This document shows, one piece after another, positions 1 through 12,400 of a DNA stretch of 64,000 nucleotides; positions within the stretch are counted from its first letter, which is position 1, and each line of letters opens with the position of its first letter. Under the pieces are notes generated by a model. That model saw only the letters and a list, made by a program, of their open reading frames with translations. It made no database searches and was not told the DNA's origin. The stretch is taken from assembly GCF_000340215.1 (NCBI RefSeq), contig NW_006921552.1, positions 282,487-346,486 of the forward strand. Reading direction: 5' to 3'. The stretch comes from Pseudocercospora fijiensis CIRAD86 (lineage: Eukaryota; Ascomycota; Dothideomycetes; Mycosphaerellales; Mycosphaerellaceae). A program made the position numbers and the translations under genes.

Positions 1-1110
1 AAATCGGTTAAGTAGATTACGATAAGGGAGGCTATAGCTATAATAGAAGAGAACTTAGGTCGCGACTTCTAATAAGCGATTGCGGTATTCGTACGGTAAT
101 AGGGTGCCTACGATAAGAATAGCGTATTAAGTACCGTAGCCGACCCTAACGATATCGTAACGGACTATATATACGTCCTAGATCTAGAGATCTGCTTCTA
201 CGGTAGAATCCGATACTAGAAGCCTACGGGTAAGGATATAGAATATCCTAACGTAGTAGTAGCCGACTTCGCGAGATATATACTAAACTAGGAGGGGCTC
301 TACGGTAACAGACGTTATAATTTTATATAGGTATAGGAATACAACGTTAATTATATAGAAACACCTAATATATTAGCGGTTCGATTCGGCGGTCGCCTAC
401 TAGCGTAACTAAAGTACGTAATCTCGATTAATATAGAAATAGGAATCAAATATAGGAAGGGGCTTAGGACGAAATAGAGGCCCGTTATAAGTGTTTTTGT
501 TAAACTTTACGACTATATTAACGACAAGAGCGAGTATAAGGATACGTATAGTCTAACGACAATCCGGCTATAGCGTCTTTTACCGTACTACGGTAGACTT
601 AAAGGGCAACGGGTATATAGCCTACTACTAGTCTATTATATATTATACGCCGTACCTATAGACGAAGGCGCCCTATATAGGACTCGCTATATTAATAGTA
701 TAGTTGATTTCGAGACGTATAATACAATTTACGACGAGGAATAGGAGGATAAGGAAATGCGAGCTATAAAGGCTTACGGGCGAGTAGTAAAAAGGCAACG
801 TACCGAGTAGAGTATATAGAAATCGTATCTCCGAAATATAGAGGACAATAATACTAAGGCGGCGAAGAATGATTTTATAGTTAATAGAGAACGTATAAGA
901 TAGGATATAGCGATATATAGTAACGACGGTTAATATAATAGTAATATACTTAAACCTATAGTACTACTATAGTAGTATATTCTAGTTTAGACTGAGTCGA
1001 CTAATACGACCGAGTCGACGAGTCGATAAGTATTAATATAGCACTATACGAATAGTATAAACATTACTAACGACTACGACTACGAGCGACCCGGAGCGAT
1101 CCTATATATA
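1..1110 (+). pseudogene. Unrecognised coding-like frame, 5' end outside window, RIP-degraded
   Basis: Frame 1 is readable from base 1 to about base 1050, interrupted only by TAG and TAA at positions that look like former Gln or Trp codons. The conceptual product is mixed helical and basic, with segments such as ITIREAIAIIEENLGRDFQ and GLYGNRRYNFIQVQEYNVNY, and a Thr/Ser/Glu-rich end. I recognise no domain. The left end lies outside the window. Its style (long, charged, unknown) resembles the frames at 52.9-64 kb, but I saw no direct sequence match to them. It could be the far end of a large mobile element interrupted by Gypsy1, or a host gene family member. Confidence 0.4.
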
Positions 1111-1120
1111 TAAAAATTTA

Positions 1121-1265
1121 CCTAAGCGATCCTATCGATCGCGTCGATCGCGTCGATCCTATCGATCCTAAGCGATCTAGGCCCGAGTCGGGTCGCGACT
1201 CGGTCGCTTAGGATCGCTTAGGATCGCTTAGGATCGCTTAGGATCGATAGGATCGATAGGATCGA
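1121..1265. repeat. Tandem CTTAGGATCG / GATCGATAG repeats forming a large inverted repeat
   Basis: Four tandem copies of a 10-bp unit CGCTTAGGAT (about 1205-1244) run into 9- to 10-bp GATCGATAG units. The mirror-image units lie at 1121-1178. The 23 bases at 1155-1177 are the exact reverse complement of 1232-1254, around a GC-rich centre (CCCGAGTCGGGTCGCGACTCGG region, 1181-1203) that is itself dyad-symmetric. It is probably a minisatellite that expanded on both sides of a palindrome. It contains no CpA or TpG, so it is immune to RIP. Confidence 0.8.
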
Positions 1266-1297
1266 CGCGATTAGAAAAAAAGTTTCCGTAACGAATA

Positions 1298-1451
1298 TAT
1301 TAAGGGCGGCAACTAAGTAGATAGTTTATAACGAGTTCTCGAAGATAGTCTATCTACGAGAGGCGCGCGACGCTAAGAAGCGTAAAAGCGGGCGCTAAGA
1401 CTTAATGCCTAAGGCATCTATAACTAGGAATAGAAGGGTTACCCCGTAACA
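1298..1451 (-). repeat. Gypsy1 3' LTR (154 bp)
   Basis: Direct copy of 8371-8524. The plus-strand left end reads TATTAAGGG where the other copy reads TGTTAAGGG, a TG-to-TA change typical of RIP. The right end is AACA. The polypurine tract lies immediately inside, at 1452-1465. Confidence 0.95.
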
Positions 1452-2049
1452 CTACCCCCCCCTTAAGCGGAGGTATTACGACGCTTATAAAAGCAATTGT
1501 AAGAGAAAGGGTATTGTATAAATCGTTACACTTGCTAGTAAGAAGAGCGCCGGTAGTAGCTAAGAGCGCTATAGTAGGACAAGTACAATAATAACGCGGT
1601 ATCCTACGGACGGTACGAGAGGTATATATAGTGCTTTATAGTTAGAGCCTTAGCTAGGGTCTAAAGGAGCTATACCGGAGGGCTATACCGGTAAGGTGTT
1701 TAACACTTCGGCGGACGGGTTAAGTAGAGGGTACATTACGTATTAAGCGTCGAGGTGCCGCTAGTAGTAACTTCTCGACTAGCTTATATAGTATCTAGTC
1801 GGCCGGCTTCTTCTAGCCTAGCGGAGGTCCTATAGCGCGAGGGTTATCGTAATACTAGTTAGCGATAGCATCCTCGGCTATGCCTTTTAAATCCTTATAC
1901 TCGTTGTCCGTAAGTGCGCCGCCGACCTACTATACTATATAGATTACGACCTTCTTAGTACGACTGTTCTTCTAACGACTCGCTACGACCTTCTATACCT
2001 CCTATCGCCCTTTACCTTCTTCGTCGGCTTCTAGCGGAGGTTCTGTGTC

Positions 2050-5000
2050 GGTCTAGTTAGGGAAGGGACGTCCGTTATCGAGCCGGAGTAGAGAGATATA
2101 GAATCGGTCTATTATACGCATCGTTTCCGGAAGAGCGAGTTAGTAGACGTCGGGTGCTATAATTCTTATAATCTCAAAGGGACCGATATACTTATAGTCT
2201 AATTTCTTTGCTAGCCGTTTAGTCTGTATATTACGGGTGTCTAACTATACCTTGTCGCCGACCTTATAGGTACGTACTAATCTATACCGACGTACTTTAG
2301 TATCGGCGGCTTCTATACGAGCTTAAGTATAGCGCATTTAAGTAACGAGGTGTTCGTATAGCAATTCTATCTGTTTAGCGAATTCGTCTACCTTTAATTC
2401 TAATACGCGTACGGGCCCGGCCGCTAGTAGGTCTAGCTTAGTAGGCTTAGTAGCACGTACGCGCGGATTGCGGCCTTCTATAGCGAAGAAGGTACTAACG
2501 CCTATAGTGCTAGATTAGACGCTATTAGCGGCAAATTCGGCGTTAGGTATCTAGTTAACCTAGTCGTCTTAAGTCTAATTAACGTACGCGCGAAGGTACT
2601 GTTCTAGCTCCTTATTAGTATTCTTAGACTATCTATCTATTGTCGGATAGAAGGCGGTAGAAAGTCGTTACTCGGTGCCTAGGTTCTTTATAAGGCGTTT
2701 GTAGAAGGCAGAGGTCTATTAAGACCCTCGGTCGCTATAGATAACGTCGACATAGCCGACATCCTTCTATATTCGCTAGTACTACAAGTCTCCTATATGC
2801 TCGGCGGTTAAGTTAAGCGCTAGTAGGAACTTCTTCCTCTTCGAGAGGCGATAAGTCGCTATTAGAATATTCTCGTAGGTATTATTGTCTAGGTTGTATA
2901 GACTAGGAGGCAACTCTATAATATAGTCGAGTGTAACTTGCGTCTAAATACTATCGGGAAGTAGCAATTGCCGGAGGTTTCCTTAGAATTAATCGTACTA
3001 AGTCTTAATACGACAGCAAGTTACATAGGCGTATACGTATCTTCTTACATTATCGTATATACCTAGCTAGTAGAATTCTCTCGAGACTAGCTTGTATGTC
3101 TTCTTACGACCTAGATACCCGGTAGATAGTTTATTATAGCAGACCCGTATAACTTCTTAACGGAGGTCTCCTTCTAGTACGTAGATACAGTTGCGGATAC
3201 GAATATAGCCTTCTTCGTCTATACGGCAGTCGACGATAGAGATACTAGCATTAAGCTTAGCGAGTAGCGCAGGGTTAATACGATCTTTGTCTACGGATAG
3301 GGCTTCTCTAATCGCGATAGCTAGCGGGTCTTCGTCGTACGCTGCTTTAATAAGCTCTTCTAGTAAAGCGCCCTAGTTAATATTAATTACTTCGAGCGCT
3401 ATAAGGGCGAGATTGTACTAGTTATAAGCTGTATTAGCTGCTATAACGGCATCGATTGTAAGGTAGGCGATCTATAGAGTTAGAGAGATATTTATTCCCT
3501 CTAACAGATTGTACGCCTTAAGGACTACTTGCTGCCGATTCCGGACGTTATCGGTTAAGTCTTAATCTTATACTCTGCGAGTTAGGGCATTAGCTTTTAT
3601 ATTCTGTTTGCCTAGCCTGTAGTTAATCTTGAATCTAAAGGTAGAAAGGAACTCGCTCTATCGTGCTTAGCGACGATTTAGCTACTTAGTAGTTATAAAG
3701 TACTAGAGCGTACGGTAGTCGGTAAGGACTTTAATAATATGTTTACTTCCTATAAGCTCGGGTCTCTATTCTTCGAAGGCTTTAACGATAGCTATAAGTT
3801 CTTTGTTATAGATCTCGTAGTTGCACTTAGCAGGTAATATCTTCTTAGAGTAGAATGCAACTAGCTTAAGCTCGCCGGTAACGCCGTCCGGTTAAGAAAG
3901 GACACCTTCTATAACTCTATCGGAAGAGTCGGCCTCGACCGTATATAGCTTCTTAGGGTCGTAATGCATTAGGATAGGTGCTTGAGTAAAGGCTTTCTTA
4001 AGCTGCTTAAAAGCTAACTAGTATAAAGTAGTCTATACGAATAGTGCGCGCTACTTAGGGTCTTTAGCGTTTATGCCTTTAGTTAGCGCAGTTAGTAGCA
4101 TTACCGTTTCGGAGAAGGCGGCGATAAATCGTCGGTAGAAGTTTGCTATTCCGAGGAATGCGAGGACGTCCTTTACGTTACGAGGAATTGCCTATTCAAG
4201 AATTGCTTTAACCTTAGTAGGGTCTATTTTAATACTGTCCTAAGTAATAATAATGCCTAGGTACTTTACCTCCTTAGCGAAGAACTTGCTCTTAAAGATG
4301 TTAATAGGCAGTTTATACTTACGGAAGCGCTAAAGGACAGCTTTAACGTATTAGATATATAGGTCTCTCTTACCGTCTATAAAGATTACTATATTATCGA
4401 GATAAGCCGAGCAGAATTTATCGAGATACTCGAAAATGGCTTTGTTAATGTACCTCTAGAAAGCTGCTAGGGCATTATAGAGTCCGAAAGGTACTACGAG
4501 GTACTCGTACGTTCCGTATCTAGTCGTAAATGCGGTCTTCTACTCGTCGCCTAGTCGGATACAAAGTATGTTAAAGGCCGCGATTATATCGAGGACGGTA
4601 AACTATTTAGCTCGTGCTATTCTTACGAGGGTCTCTCGGATCTGCGGAATTAGGTATCGGTCCTTAAGGGTGATCTCGTTAATCGCGCGGTAGTCTACGT
4701 ATACGCGAAGGCCTCTACCGGGTTTCTTAACTACGAGGACCGGTAAGGCGACTCTTAGTAACGACTCTCTAATTGTTCTATTAGCTTTTAGGTCGTCTAC
4801 GTGCTTCTTAGTAACCAAATTCTCCTAAGCGCTAACAGGTCGCGGCCTAGAGAAAGGTAGCTTAGCATCTTCTTAAAAGTTAATAGCTAAGTCGAGGCCT
4901 TCTCGATACGGAGGGAGCTTCTTAGCCCTCTCCTGCTAGAAGCAGTCCTAATATTCCTAGAACTTAGGTAGTAACAGTTGCTTAGCGGAAGCCTTATTAA

Positions 5001-5800
5001 TAGGCGGCTTGCCTTTTATATAAATTTCTACGTCCTTAGGCGACATTAAGTAGGCGTATATAGCTACTACTATAATCGCATTTTCGACGGAGTACGAGGT
5101 GTTATTGAAATCCTATATTAGGTAAGCGGAGTCGTCCTTATCCTTATAATAAGCCTCGCCGATCGTTATAGTAGCAATTTCGATCTATAGTACGGCTTGT
5201 TATAAGGTAGTAGTAAACGTAGGAGTTGTGAATATAGAATCGTAGGCTTCTACTACGCATTTGAATTAATAGCTAGAACGGAGAGTAATAATGCCGGAAG
5301 CCTAGTTAATATCGCTAGGTCGGTAACGGGTCTACTAGTCGATACCGAGGATGAAATTGTACTCTCCGATATTAGTAATCTATATATTGATCTTTTCTTT
5401 TATACTATTAAGATCGAGCTCTATATACAAGACCTGTTCGATATTGCCGCTTCTAATCTAACGATAGTCGTTAATGCCGAGCGGCCGTAGGAGCTTAGTA
5501 CGATTAGGTAAGAGTTTAGCCTACCGAGGGTAAGCGTAGGTTAAAGTATAGCCTAGGTTAATAAGGACCTTAGCAAGCCGATTGTCTACGAGTCTAGTAG
5601 CGACAATGTGCTTGCCTACCTTTAGTAGTAGGCTAGCGTCGACGTATATAGCAGAAGAATTAACAATTATAGGCAAGTTGCTAGGATTAGTAAAAGCTTA
5701 AGCTTTCGGAGATAGTGCGCGGGTTTGCTATAGGGCCTGCTACGGTAGTGCTAGTAGATCTTTGCCTAGTATACGAATAGGCGGAGTCTAACTCTAAGTA
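2050..5800 (-). pseudogene. pol: Gypsy1 pol: protease, RT, RNase H, integrase (degraded)
   Basis: Read on the minus strand with stops ignored: a retropepsin-like segment at about 5700-5200, RT fingers at 4818-4603 with [18 protein letters not shown], and the RT catalytic box near 4405-4390. That box reads YLDN instead of YLDD. RNase H lies at about 3960-3620 ([20 protein letters not shown]), the integrase zinc-binding and core regions at about 3160-2640, and the integrase C-terminal domain (GDKVQLDTRN, IGPFEIIR) at about 2270-2130. The D-to-N change in the RT box fits TGA-to-TAA RIP. I see no clear chromodomain. Domain order identifies the superfamily; the exact clade is not determined. Confidence 0.9.
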
Positions 5801-5849
5801 GTGTGCTCGTGCTTAGAGCCTACTCTTTTAACTATTCTTCGTACGTCGG

Positions 5850-8300
5850 TAGACGCTTAATCTAGGCTAAAGACGTAGTAATCTTTCCCTTTCCTTTCGT
5901 ATACTTACGGTAAGGGAAGAGCGGGCATTTGTCCTAGGTGCGTATATGTTTGCCCTCTCTATAGGTAAAGCAAGTGTCCCTCGATTTAAATAAGGACTCA
6001 CTAATAGGCTTGTACTTATACTTCTTGCTATTTACGGTAACAGGCTAGTCGTAATCGTTACGTATGTCTTCGTTAGTCTAATAGAGAGTCTTCTTTAGTC
6101 GAGCACTCTTGTTATTATCCTTGTTCTTGTCCTTGTCCTTTTGTAGCCTACTACTACTACTACCGCTTCCGCCGGTTAACTTCTTCTAAAGCTTCTACCG
6201 AGTAGTGTTAACGTCGTAGATACGAAGCTCGTTGCGCATATTATCTAATCTATTAAAGAACTTAGACCGAATAGAGTATTCGAAGGCATCGTTAAGCTTG
6301 TCGCGAAGGTGCTCTATTATCTCCTTATCGTCCTTATCCGCGGAGAGGAACGGTTAATAGTAGATAAAGCGAGGCTAGAAGTTAGAGAAGGTCTCGTCTT
6401 TGCCTTACTTAAGTACCGCAAATTCGGCGCGCTTAGTATACTTCAAGTGCTAGTCTCCCTAGCGTTCTTCTATAAACTGTAGAGCCTCTAGGTAGGTCTT
6501 AAAGGTATAGATAACGGGCTTAAGGTAGTTCTAGGCATTAGAGGTTGTATTATCTAATACTGCCCGGATCTTCTTCCTCTCGCTCTTCTTACTCTCGCTA
6601 AGGGCGAATATTATCTTACTCTTCTACTCCCGGAACAGTATGTCCTTATCCTTTGCCTTATTATTAGTAGCGAATATAGCCGGCAATTTAGTAGACTTAG
6701 TCTTCCGCTTATGCTTGCGGTCGCGGCTATAGTAACGGCCTCGATAGGCTCGCTAGTCGTACTCGTTCGACCCGTTAGAGGAGGATAAACTAGAACTAGG
6801 ATCGTCGCCGCTATCGTCGTCTGTAACTATATACGCGTTCTCGAGCCGCTTACGGGCCGTACGCTTACGGTCTAACCTCTACTTAAGAGGCGTGTTACGA
6901 GAACTCTTAGTAGCGATACGTTAAGTGCGGCTAGTACCTTTGTCCTAGCGCGCTATAAAGAATACCGCATTATCTTTATCGTCGGAGTCCCTATTTATAT
7001 TATTTAGTAAGGCGTCGGTAGCGTCGTCTCGAGGGGCCCCGCGAGATGCTTTGCGGCGCTTAGTAGGTATATGTCTAGTATTAGCTTTCGATGCTGCTTG
7101 CTCGAGGCCCTTTACCTTATCCTCGAGGGATTAAATCTATACTTTATTATCCTTGCGCTGTTAACGGAGTTAGGCGAACTTAGTCTAAGCCGTAGCGACA
7201 GTTTCTTCGTACTTCTTGCCTTTATAAAGCATCGCGTTAAAGTCTTTAGCTATAGAAACGTTAGCTTCTCTTAGCTTAGATATACGCTTAACGGCGCTCT
7301 TAGCTTCTGTCTTAGCCTGAGTTATTTCCTCGTAGAGGTCTCGGTTAACTTGTTCCTAGTCGCTCTATAGCAACGCGGCATTGTCTAATACGTCGAGCTA
7401 CTTCTTAGGCTGCTTCTATATACGCTCGACTAGTTACTAACCGTCTATAATGCTAGTAAAGTGCTTTGGATTGTAACGCTAGATCTGTTCTCTACGCTAA
7501 TTATAATCGAGAGGGATAAACTCGGTAAGGTCGAGGAACTCTCCCTTATAGGCGCGGGTGCCTTAGTATAGATTAGGTACGTTTCTACCTAAACTAGAGG
7601 CTTCCGGGTTTCGAGTGCGTATCTATAAGTTATCTCTAAGTAACTTAAGCGACCGAGCTAGCGACTAGAGCTATAAGTTCCTATTACGCTAAGATCTATC
7701 TTTGTCTCTCTCCCTACTACGGCGAATAGGCATATCGGTGCTACTACTATTATCGTTAGTTATCTCGCCGAAGTCTAGGACGGTATACTTAGTAAGATAA
7801 GGCTTGCGGCGGCGACGCGTAGGCTTCTCTACGTTAGAACCGAGGAGGGCGTCGTCGATATATAGATCCGTACGACCTATTACTTCCTCGTATTCCTCTT
7901 ATATGTATTGCCTAGGCTTCGGTAATCCGATAGGAGCATTAGATCCGCCTTCCTCCTCTTTACTAAGGCCTTCGTCGAAGTCGAAGGATTTATATAAATA
8001 ATCTTCTTCGCCGTCTCGCACGCGTAGCTAGTCTAGACGATCTGCTACTATAGTATATAAATCTTGCGGGAGAGTCTGTAACTAAGTAGACTGCTAAGTG
8101 TTGCTAGACTATAGAACTAGCGCTAGTAGCGCTTATAGTACCTCCGGTAGGTAAGCGGATATGTTGTTGTCCTTACCTAACTTGTTGTTAATATATACGA
8201 AGGTATCTTTAAGCTATAAAGAATCTATCCGTAGACTAATACTGCACCGTTTGTACTATACTGTTTAAGTAGCGACGCGCTTTAGGCGCCGGTCTGCGTA
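5850..8300 (-). pseudogene. gag: Gypsy1 gag (degraded)
   Basis: The minus-strand frame contains a retrotransposon gag core at about 6560-6240 (ETFSNFQPRF, LSADKDDKEIIEHLRDKLND). A Lys/Asp-rich linker follows, then a single zinc knuckle at about 5990-5930 reading CFTYREGKHIRTQDKC. The second Cys is replaced by Tyr, as a TG-to-TA RIP change would give. The N-terminal part (8300-6600) is charged and coiled-coil-like, without a domain I recognise. The start codon is not identifiable. Confidence 0.75.
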
Positions 8301-8370
8301 CGAGTAGGACTAAGATACGATTTAGCTGTCTAAATAGTCGTGTCTTAATCTATTTAGGATCTTCGAGAAA

Positions 8371-8524
8371 TGTTAAGGGCGGCAACTAAGTAGATAGTTT
8401 ATAACGAGTTCTCGAAGATAGTCTATCTACGAGAGGCGCGCGACGCTAAGAAGCGTAAAAGCGGGCGCTAAGACTTGATGCCTAAGGCATCTACAACTAG
8501 GAATAGGAGGGTCACCCCGTAACA
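8371..8524 (-). repeat. Gypsy1 5' LTR (154 bp)
   Basis: Begins TGTTAAGGG and ends AACA on the plus strand. It matches 1298-1451 over its whole length and is followed directly by the target duplication GAATA at 8525-8529. The primer-binding site would lie just left of 8371; I could not match that sequence to a particular tRNA. Confidence 0.95.
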
Positions 8525-8530
8525 GAATAC

Positions 8531-10971
8531 CCTTACTAGCTATAGTAATCTTATAAGTAACCTAGGCCTATTACTAGGAAATGTAAGAAATATTAGGTAG
8601 GCTATACTAAACAAGCTAGTTATTTAGTAGGAAAAGGCCTACTACCGTCTCTATATACCGGCTACGAGTGCCGGCTATCGCTCTAAATTTAACTCCGCCC
8701 TATCTTAGAGGCTAAGGTACCGAGCGGAAACCCTATAGCTTATATTTACTCGGTTGTCGCGGAGCGCTTATAGGTAAGGTATTAGAAAAGAGTATAAAAA
8801 GTACGAGAAGAGTATCCTAGGATATAGGTCGTAAGTAAATAAGAGTAGTATATCGAGTTATTTATATAGTACGTTACTCTATACGACTAAGAGCCTATAT
8901 TATCTCGTACTTCGCTTATAAGACCTCGACTCTACTAATATACTATTAATCTCCTACTCGGTCGCTATTTTAATTCTTCTTCGAGTTGCCGGACTTAGTA
9001 CGTATCTATCGCTATATAATAGCGCTACGTATTATAGAGAATTAACTCCGCCGTATCTCGAAGGCTAAGGTACTAAGCGGAAATCCTATAGCTTATATTT
9101 ACTCGGTTATCGCGGAGCGATTATAGGTAAGGTATTAGAAAAGAGTATAAAAAGTACGAGAAGAGTATCCTAGGATATAGGTCGTAAGTAAATAAGAGTA
9201 ATACGCCTAGTTATTTATATAGTACGTTACTCTAAATAACTAGGAGCCTATATTATCTTATACTTCGCTTATAAGACCTCGACTCTACTAGTATACTATC
9301 GATCTCCTCCTCGGTCGCTAATATACTATCTAAATTCTTCTTCGAGTTGCCGGACTTAGTACGTATCTATAGCTATATAATAGCGCTACGTATTATAGGG
9401 AGTTTCTCGTTAAAGTTTCTCTCTCGTAGGCTTACTATCTACCTCGTAGTATAGAGGATTAAAGTGCTAATACTAAAGAATCTCCTTATAGTTAGGATAC
9501 TAGGGCTCCTTAGGACCTTTGTATTTTAGGTCTAAATAGAGACGTATTATAAACGTTCTATCGCCCTTTCGCTTACTATCCGCTAGGTCGCGATATACGA
9601 AGAAACTAATCTAAATATAGCTCGTCTCTATAATAGCCGGATAAATATAGAGCGCTAGGTTTCTACTTCGTACCTTAGATTTAGGGACAGCGCGGAGATA
9701 AAATTAGAAATATAGCCGGTACCTATAGCCGGTAAAAGGATGCGAAAATAGGCCTCTTCCTAGGTTAATCTACCGACTAAATACAATTTCTAACTAATCC
9801 GCTATAAACCGACGCCGAATTTTAGCTAAAAGCTATATATCTTTATTTTAAAAAGTAACCCGCTTCGTATAGATAGTAAGTAGGTTTAAAAGCTTAAGCT
9901 CGGTTACGAGAAATGCCTCCGTAGCTTCCTAAAGAGTACTAATCGCCTTAGCCGTAAATCGTATACTAAACCGAAAATCTAATATAATTTCTTAGACGAG
10001 TCGCTAGAAGGGAGTCTTAGGGATTAAAAGCTCGGTCCCTCTTTTGTTTTAGAAAAGCCGGATCTAGCGAAGGGTAATAGTACCTAGTTTAAAGCGCCGC
10101 TTCTTTATCGTCGAGTCCTACCTTATTCCCTTTTTTTAATAGAAAGATAACGTTTCTTCGCGATAGCCTTCGTCCGCCTACTCTTTTTAGCCTTCTCCTA
10201 TCTACCTAAAGCCTTCTTATTTTTCGGTACTATTTTCCGAGGAACCCCTTTCCTTTATATATACTATAAAGAGTCTTACTCTTCTAATATCTCGTTCTCG
10301 CTATAGTCTCCCTATACCTAGCTTACTTTACCCTTACCCTTTAGGCCTTAAAGATATTTATCTACGCGTTTAGGCGACGAGGGTATATCGGTAGTACCTA
10401 GAACATTAATAAGCCTATAATCGTAAGGAGACATTTATACTTCTTACCTTCTAAAATAAATAGTCTTCTATTAAACCGCCTTAGTAGGTTATCGTTAGAT
10501 TCGTATAAAGGATAGTCGCTTAAGGAAAGGGAGGTAGCCGGCTTAGGAAGGCCCGAAGAGCCGAATCCTTAAGGTATATTTATCTTTAAGAATATAGGGA
10601 AAGGGAAGAAGGAGAGGAAGAGCGAGTAGAGAATTAGAAATAGTCCGTAGGTAAGCGGGGTAGGTTGCTATAGCAACTAGTCTGTTTAGGTCCTAGGAAT
10701 TCGAAATATATTTCGGATATATACTAGCTATATACGCCGGCTATATTACCTTATACGTAAACGCTTCGTCTCCTTAGAGCTACTCTAAGCCTATATACGT
10801 TTCCGCTTCTCGATCCGGTATCGCCTTCTACCTCCGCCTTTCTTCTCTTTATTATCGCTAATTAGGGTTTCGCTTAGACTAAATTTCGTATTCTTTTCGC
10901 GCTCCTAGGTTTCTTCGATCTTAAGGTTTTCTTATTCCTCGATTAACTCTTTTAGTATAATCTTTAGTAAC
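8531..10971 (-). mobile_element. hAT-L, distal 3' part (second part at 32226-33400)
   Basis: Bases 8531-about 10392 are an inverted copy of about 25504-28265 inside hAT-R. From 10393 to 10971 the sequence continues the hAT without a counterpart in hAT-R. It then stops at the Gypsy2 target duplication GTAAC (10967-10971) and resumes at 32226. The left edge falls within a few bases of the Gypsy1 target duplication, so the true terminus of hAT-L is missing or sits left of Gypsy1 in diverged form. A coding-like minus-strand frame (Lys/Arg-rich, about 10390-9640) is shared with hAT-R; its function is unknown. Confidence 0.8.
8689..9394. repeat. 353-bp tandem duplication inside hAT-L
   Basis: Two head-to-tail copies begin TTAACTCCGCC at 8689 and 9042. 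hAT-R has only one copy of this unit (26630-28090, interrupted by the truncated LINE). The duplication therefore arose in the hAT-L lineage or was lost in the other copy. Confidence 0.85.
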
Positions 10972-11167
10972 TATAAGAAGGGTATATTAGTAGGTAGATA
11001 GGGTAGTAGTAGGTATAAGTAGTATTCGATAAGGATCTAGGAGGAGAGGGAGGAAGGTAGGAGAGTTAGCCTATTGCTAAGCGCTAAGCCCTACCTAAGG
11101 TACTAAGACCCTAGCTTTACTCGGCCTAGTTATATACTAATTACGTATAGCCTTTTTAGCCCTAATA
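10972..11167 (-). repeat. Gypsy2 3' LTR (196 bp)
   Basis: Direct repeat of 32025-32220, with mainly transition differences (for example TATTAGTAGG here, TGTTAGTAGG there). A purine tract (reverse complement of GCTTCCCTTCT, 11171-11181) lies next to it on the internal side. Confidence 0.93.
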
Positions 11168-12400
11168 TACGCTTCCCTTCTAAGGGCCGCGCCCTCGTAG
11201 CCAGTCTATATTCTAATCTTAACCTCTATTGCTACTAACTTAGCAAATTCAACTAGCTACTTAGTCGCGCTAAATTAAACACTTAAATACCTAATTATAT
11301 AACTATATCAAACCTTACCTCTAATATAATACAATGTTTAAATCTAACTACGCTATTCTTGTATATAATAAAGTAATATATAACTACGAGAATTAAGGAC
11401 TATCGACTAATTATAATACGAGCGCGCCTTCCCTACTATAATAGGTAGGCGTACGAGGTATTATAGTACTGCCTCCGTTCTAAGTAATATCGTATCGAGT
11501 TCTTTATGTCTACTCTTAAAAGACCTAGCAATGTCCGCTTCCGAGGGTTTATCCGCTTCCGAGGGATTGTTCTTATTATTACGAGGGCTATTACTATTCG
11601 TAGTTTCGCTAGCCCTAATTAGTTAGGTTTAGTAGCCTTTAATTGTTAATCTTATCTTATCTTTTCAAAAAAACATAGCTCGTCTAGTTTCTATAGGTAA
11701 AGGCTATTATAAGTGTAGTAGTAGAGGTTCGCCTTACTTAAAGGATCGGAAAGATCGAGGAGTAACCTATTATCCGCAAGATCGACCCTAGCTAGCTTAG
11801 CTCTATAGTTTTTGCCCTTAGTTAGTTAGTCTATTAAGCTACTTAATCTTTTAAGCCTTAATATTCTAATTTAGCCTTAAAGTTTTAATCAACCCCTTAG
11901 TACCTTAGGCTCGTAGTATAGGTAAGGTTGTCTCGTAGGTATAGTAATAATAGCAAGTAATATTAATAATAGCGGCGCTAGTCGTCTTAGCGCCGACTTT
12001 ACTTGCTTCTAATTTCCTTCTTTAACTAACAATAACTCGGTAATACCGTTACTAATATAGCCGTATCTTTCCTTCTTTAAGTAGTAGTATACTCCGCAAT
12101 ACCGTTACTAATATAGCCGCGCCGGCCGCGCCGTCGTCGTTATTATTATTACTATCTGCGCGCGCTATCTCCGCCGACCGCCTAGGCCTCGAGATTCCGA
12201 TAGAATAAGAGGGAGCGCTAAGAGAAGGGTCTTATAGGGTACGCTAGTAAAGAGGTAGTTTCCTAAAAGAGTAGCGAATAGTTAACGCGTTATAGCGCGC
12301 TTATTAACACTCGGTGCGCGTTTACTATAGTAGTATAGTCTTGTTATCCTAGTTTACCGGCCTCTAATTAGTTAGCTAATAGTATCCTAGGGGTAGTATT
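11168..12400 (-). other. Gypsy2 3' non-coding region
   Basis: Between the chromodomain end and the 3' LTR I see no convincing coding frame. A segment of about 50 bp (CAATACCGTTACTAATATAGCC type) occurs twice in tandem at about 12009-12117. The rest is RIP-altered unique sequence. Confidence 0.5.

Larger units (their letters stand above)
1298..8524 (-). mobile_element. Gypsy1: complete Ty3/Gypsy LTR retrotransposon, RIP-inactivated
   Basis: The element is 7227 bp, bounded by two 154-bp LTRs and flanked by a 5-bp target duplication GAATA (1293-1297 and 8525-8529). Coding order on the minus strand is gag, protease, reverse transcriptase, RNase H, integrase, as in Ty3/Gypsy. A polypurine tract (reverse complement of the C-run at 1453-1460) lies just inside the 3' LTR. 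All reading frames carry many stops. The LTRs differ almost only by transitions, as RIP would produce. Confidence 0.95.

Noticed and set aside
7071..8001. Short plus-strand ORFs at 7071-7274 and 7804-8001
   Set aside because: They are antisense to the Gypsy1 gag region and have no features of their own.
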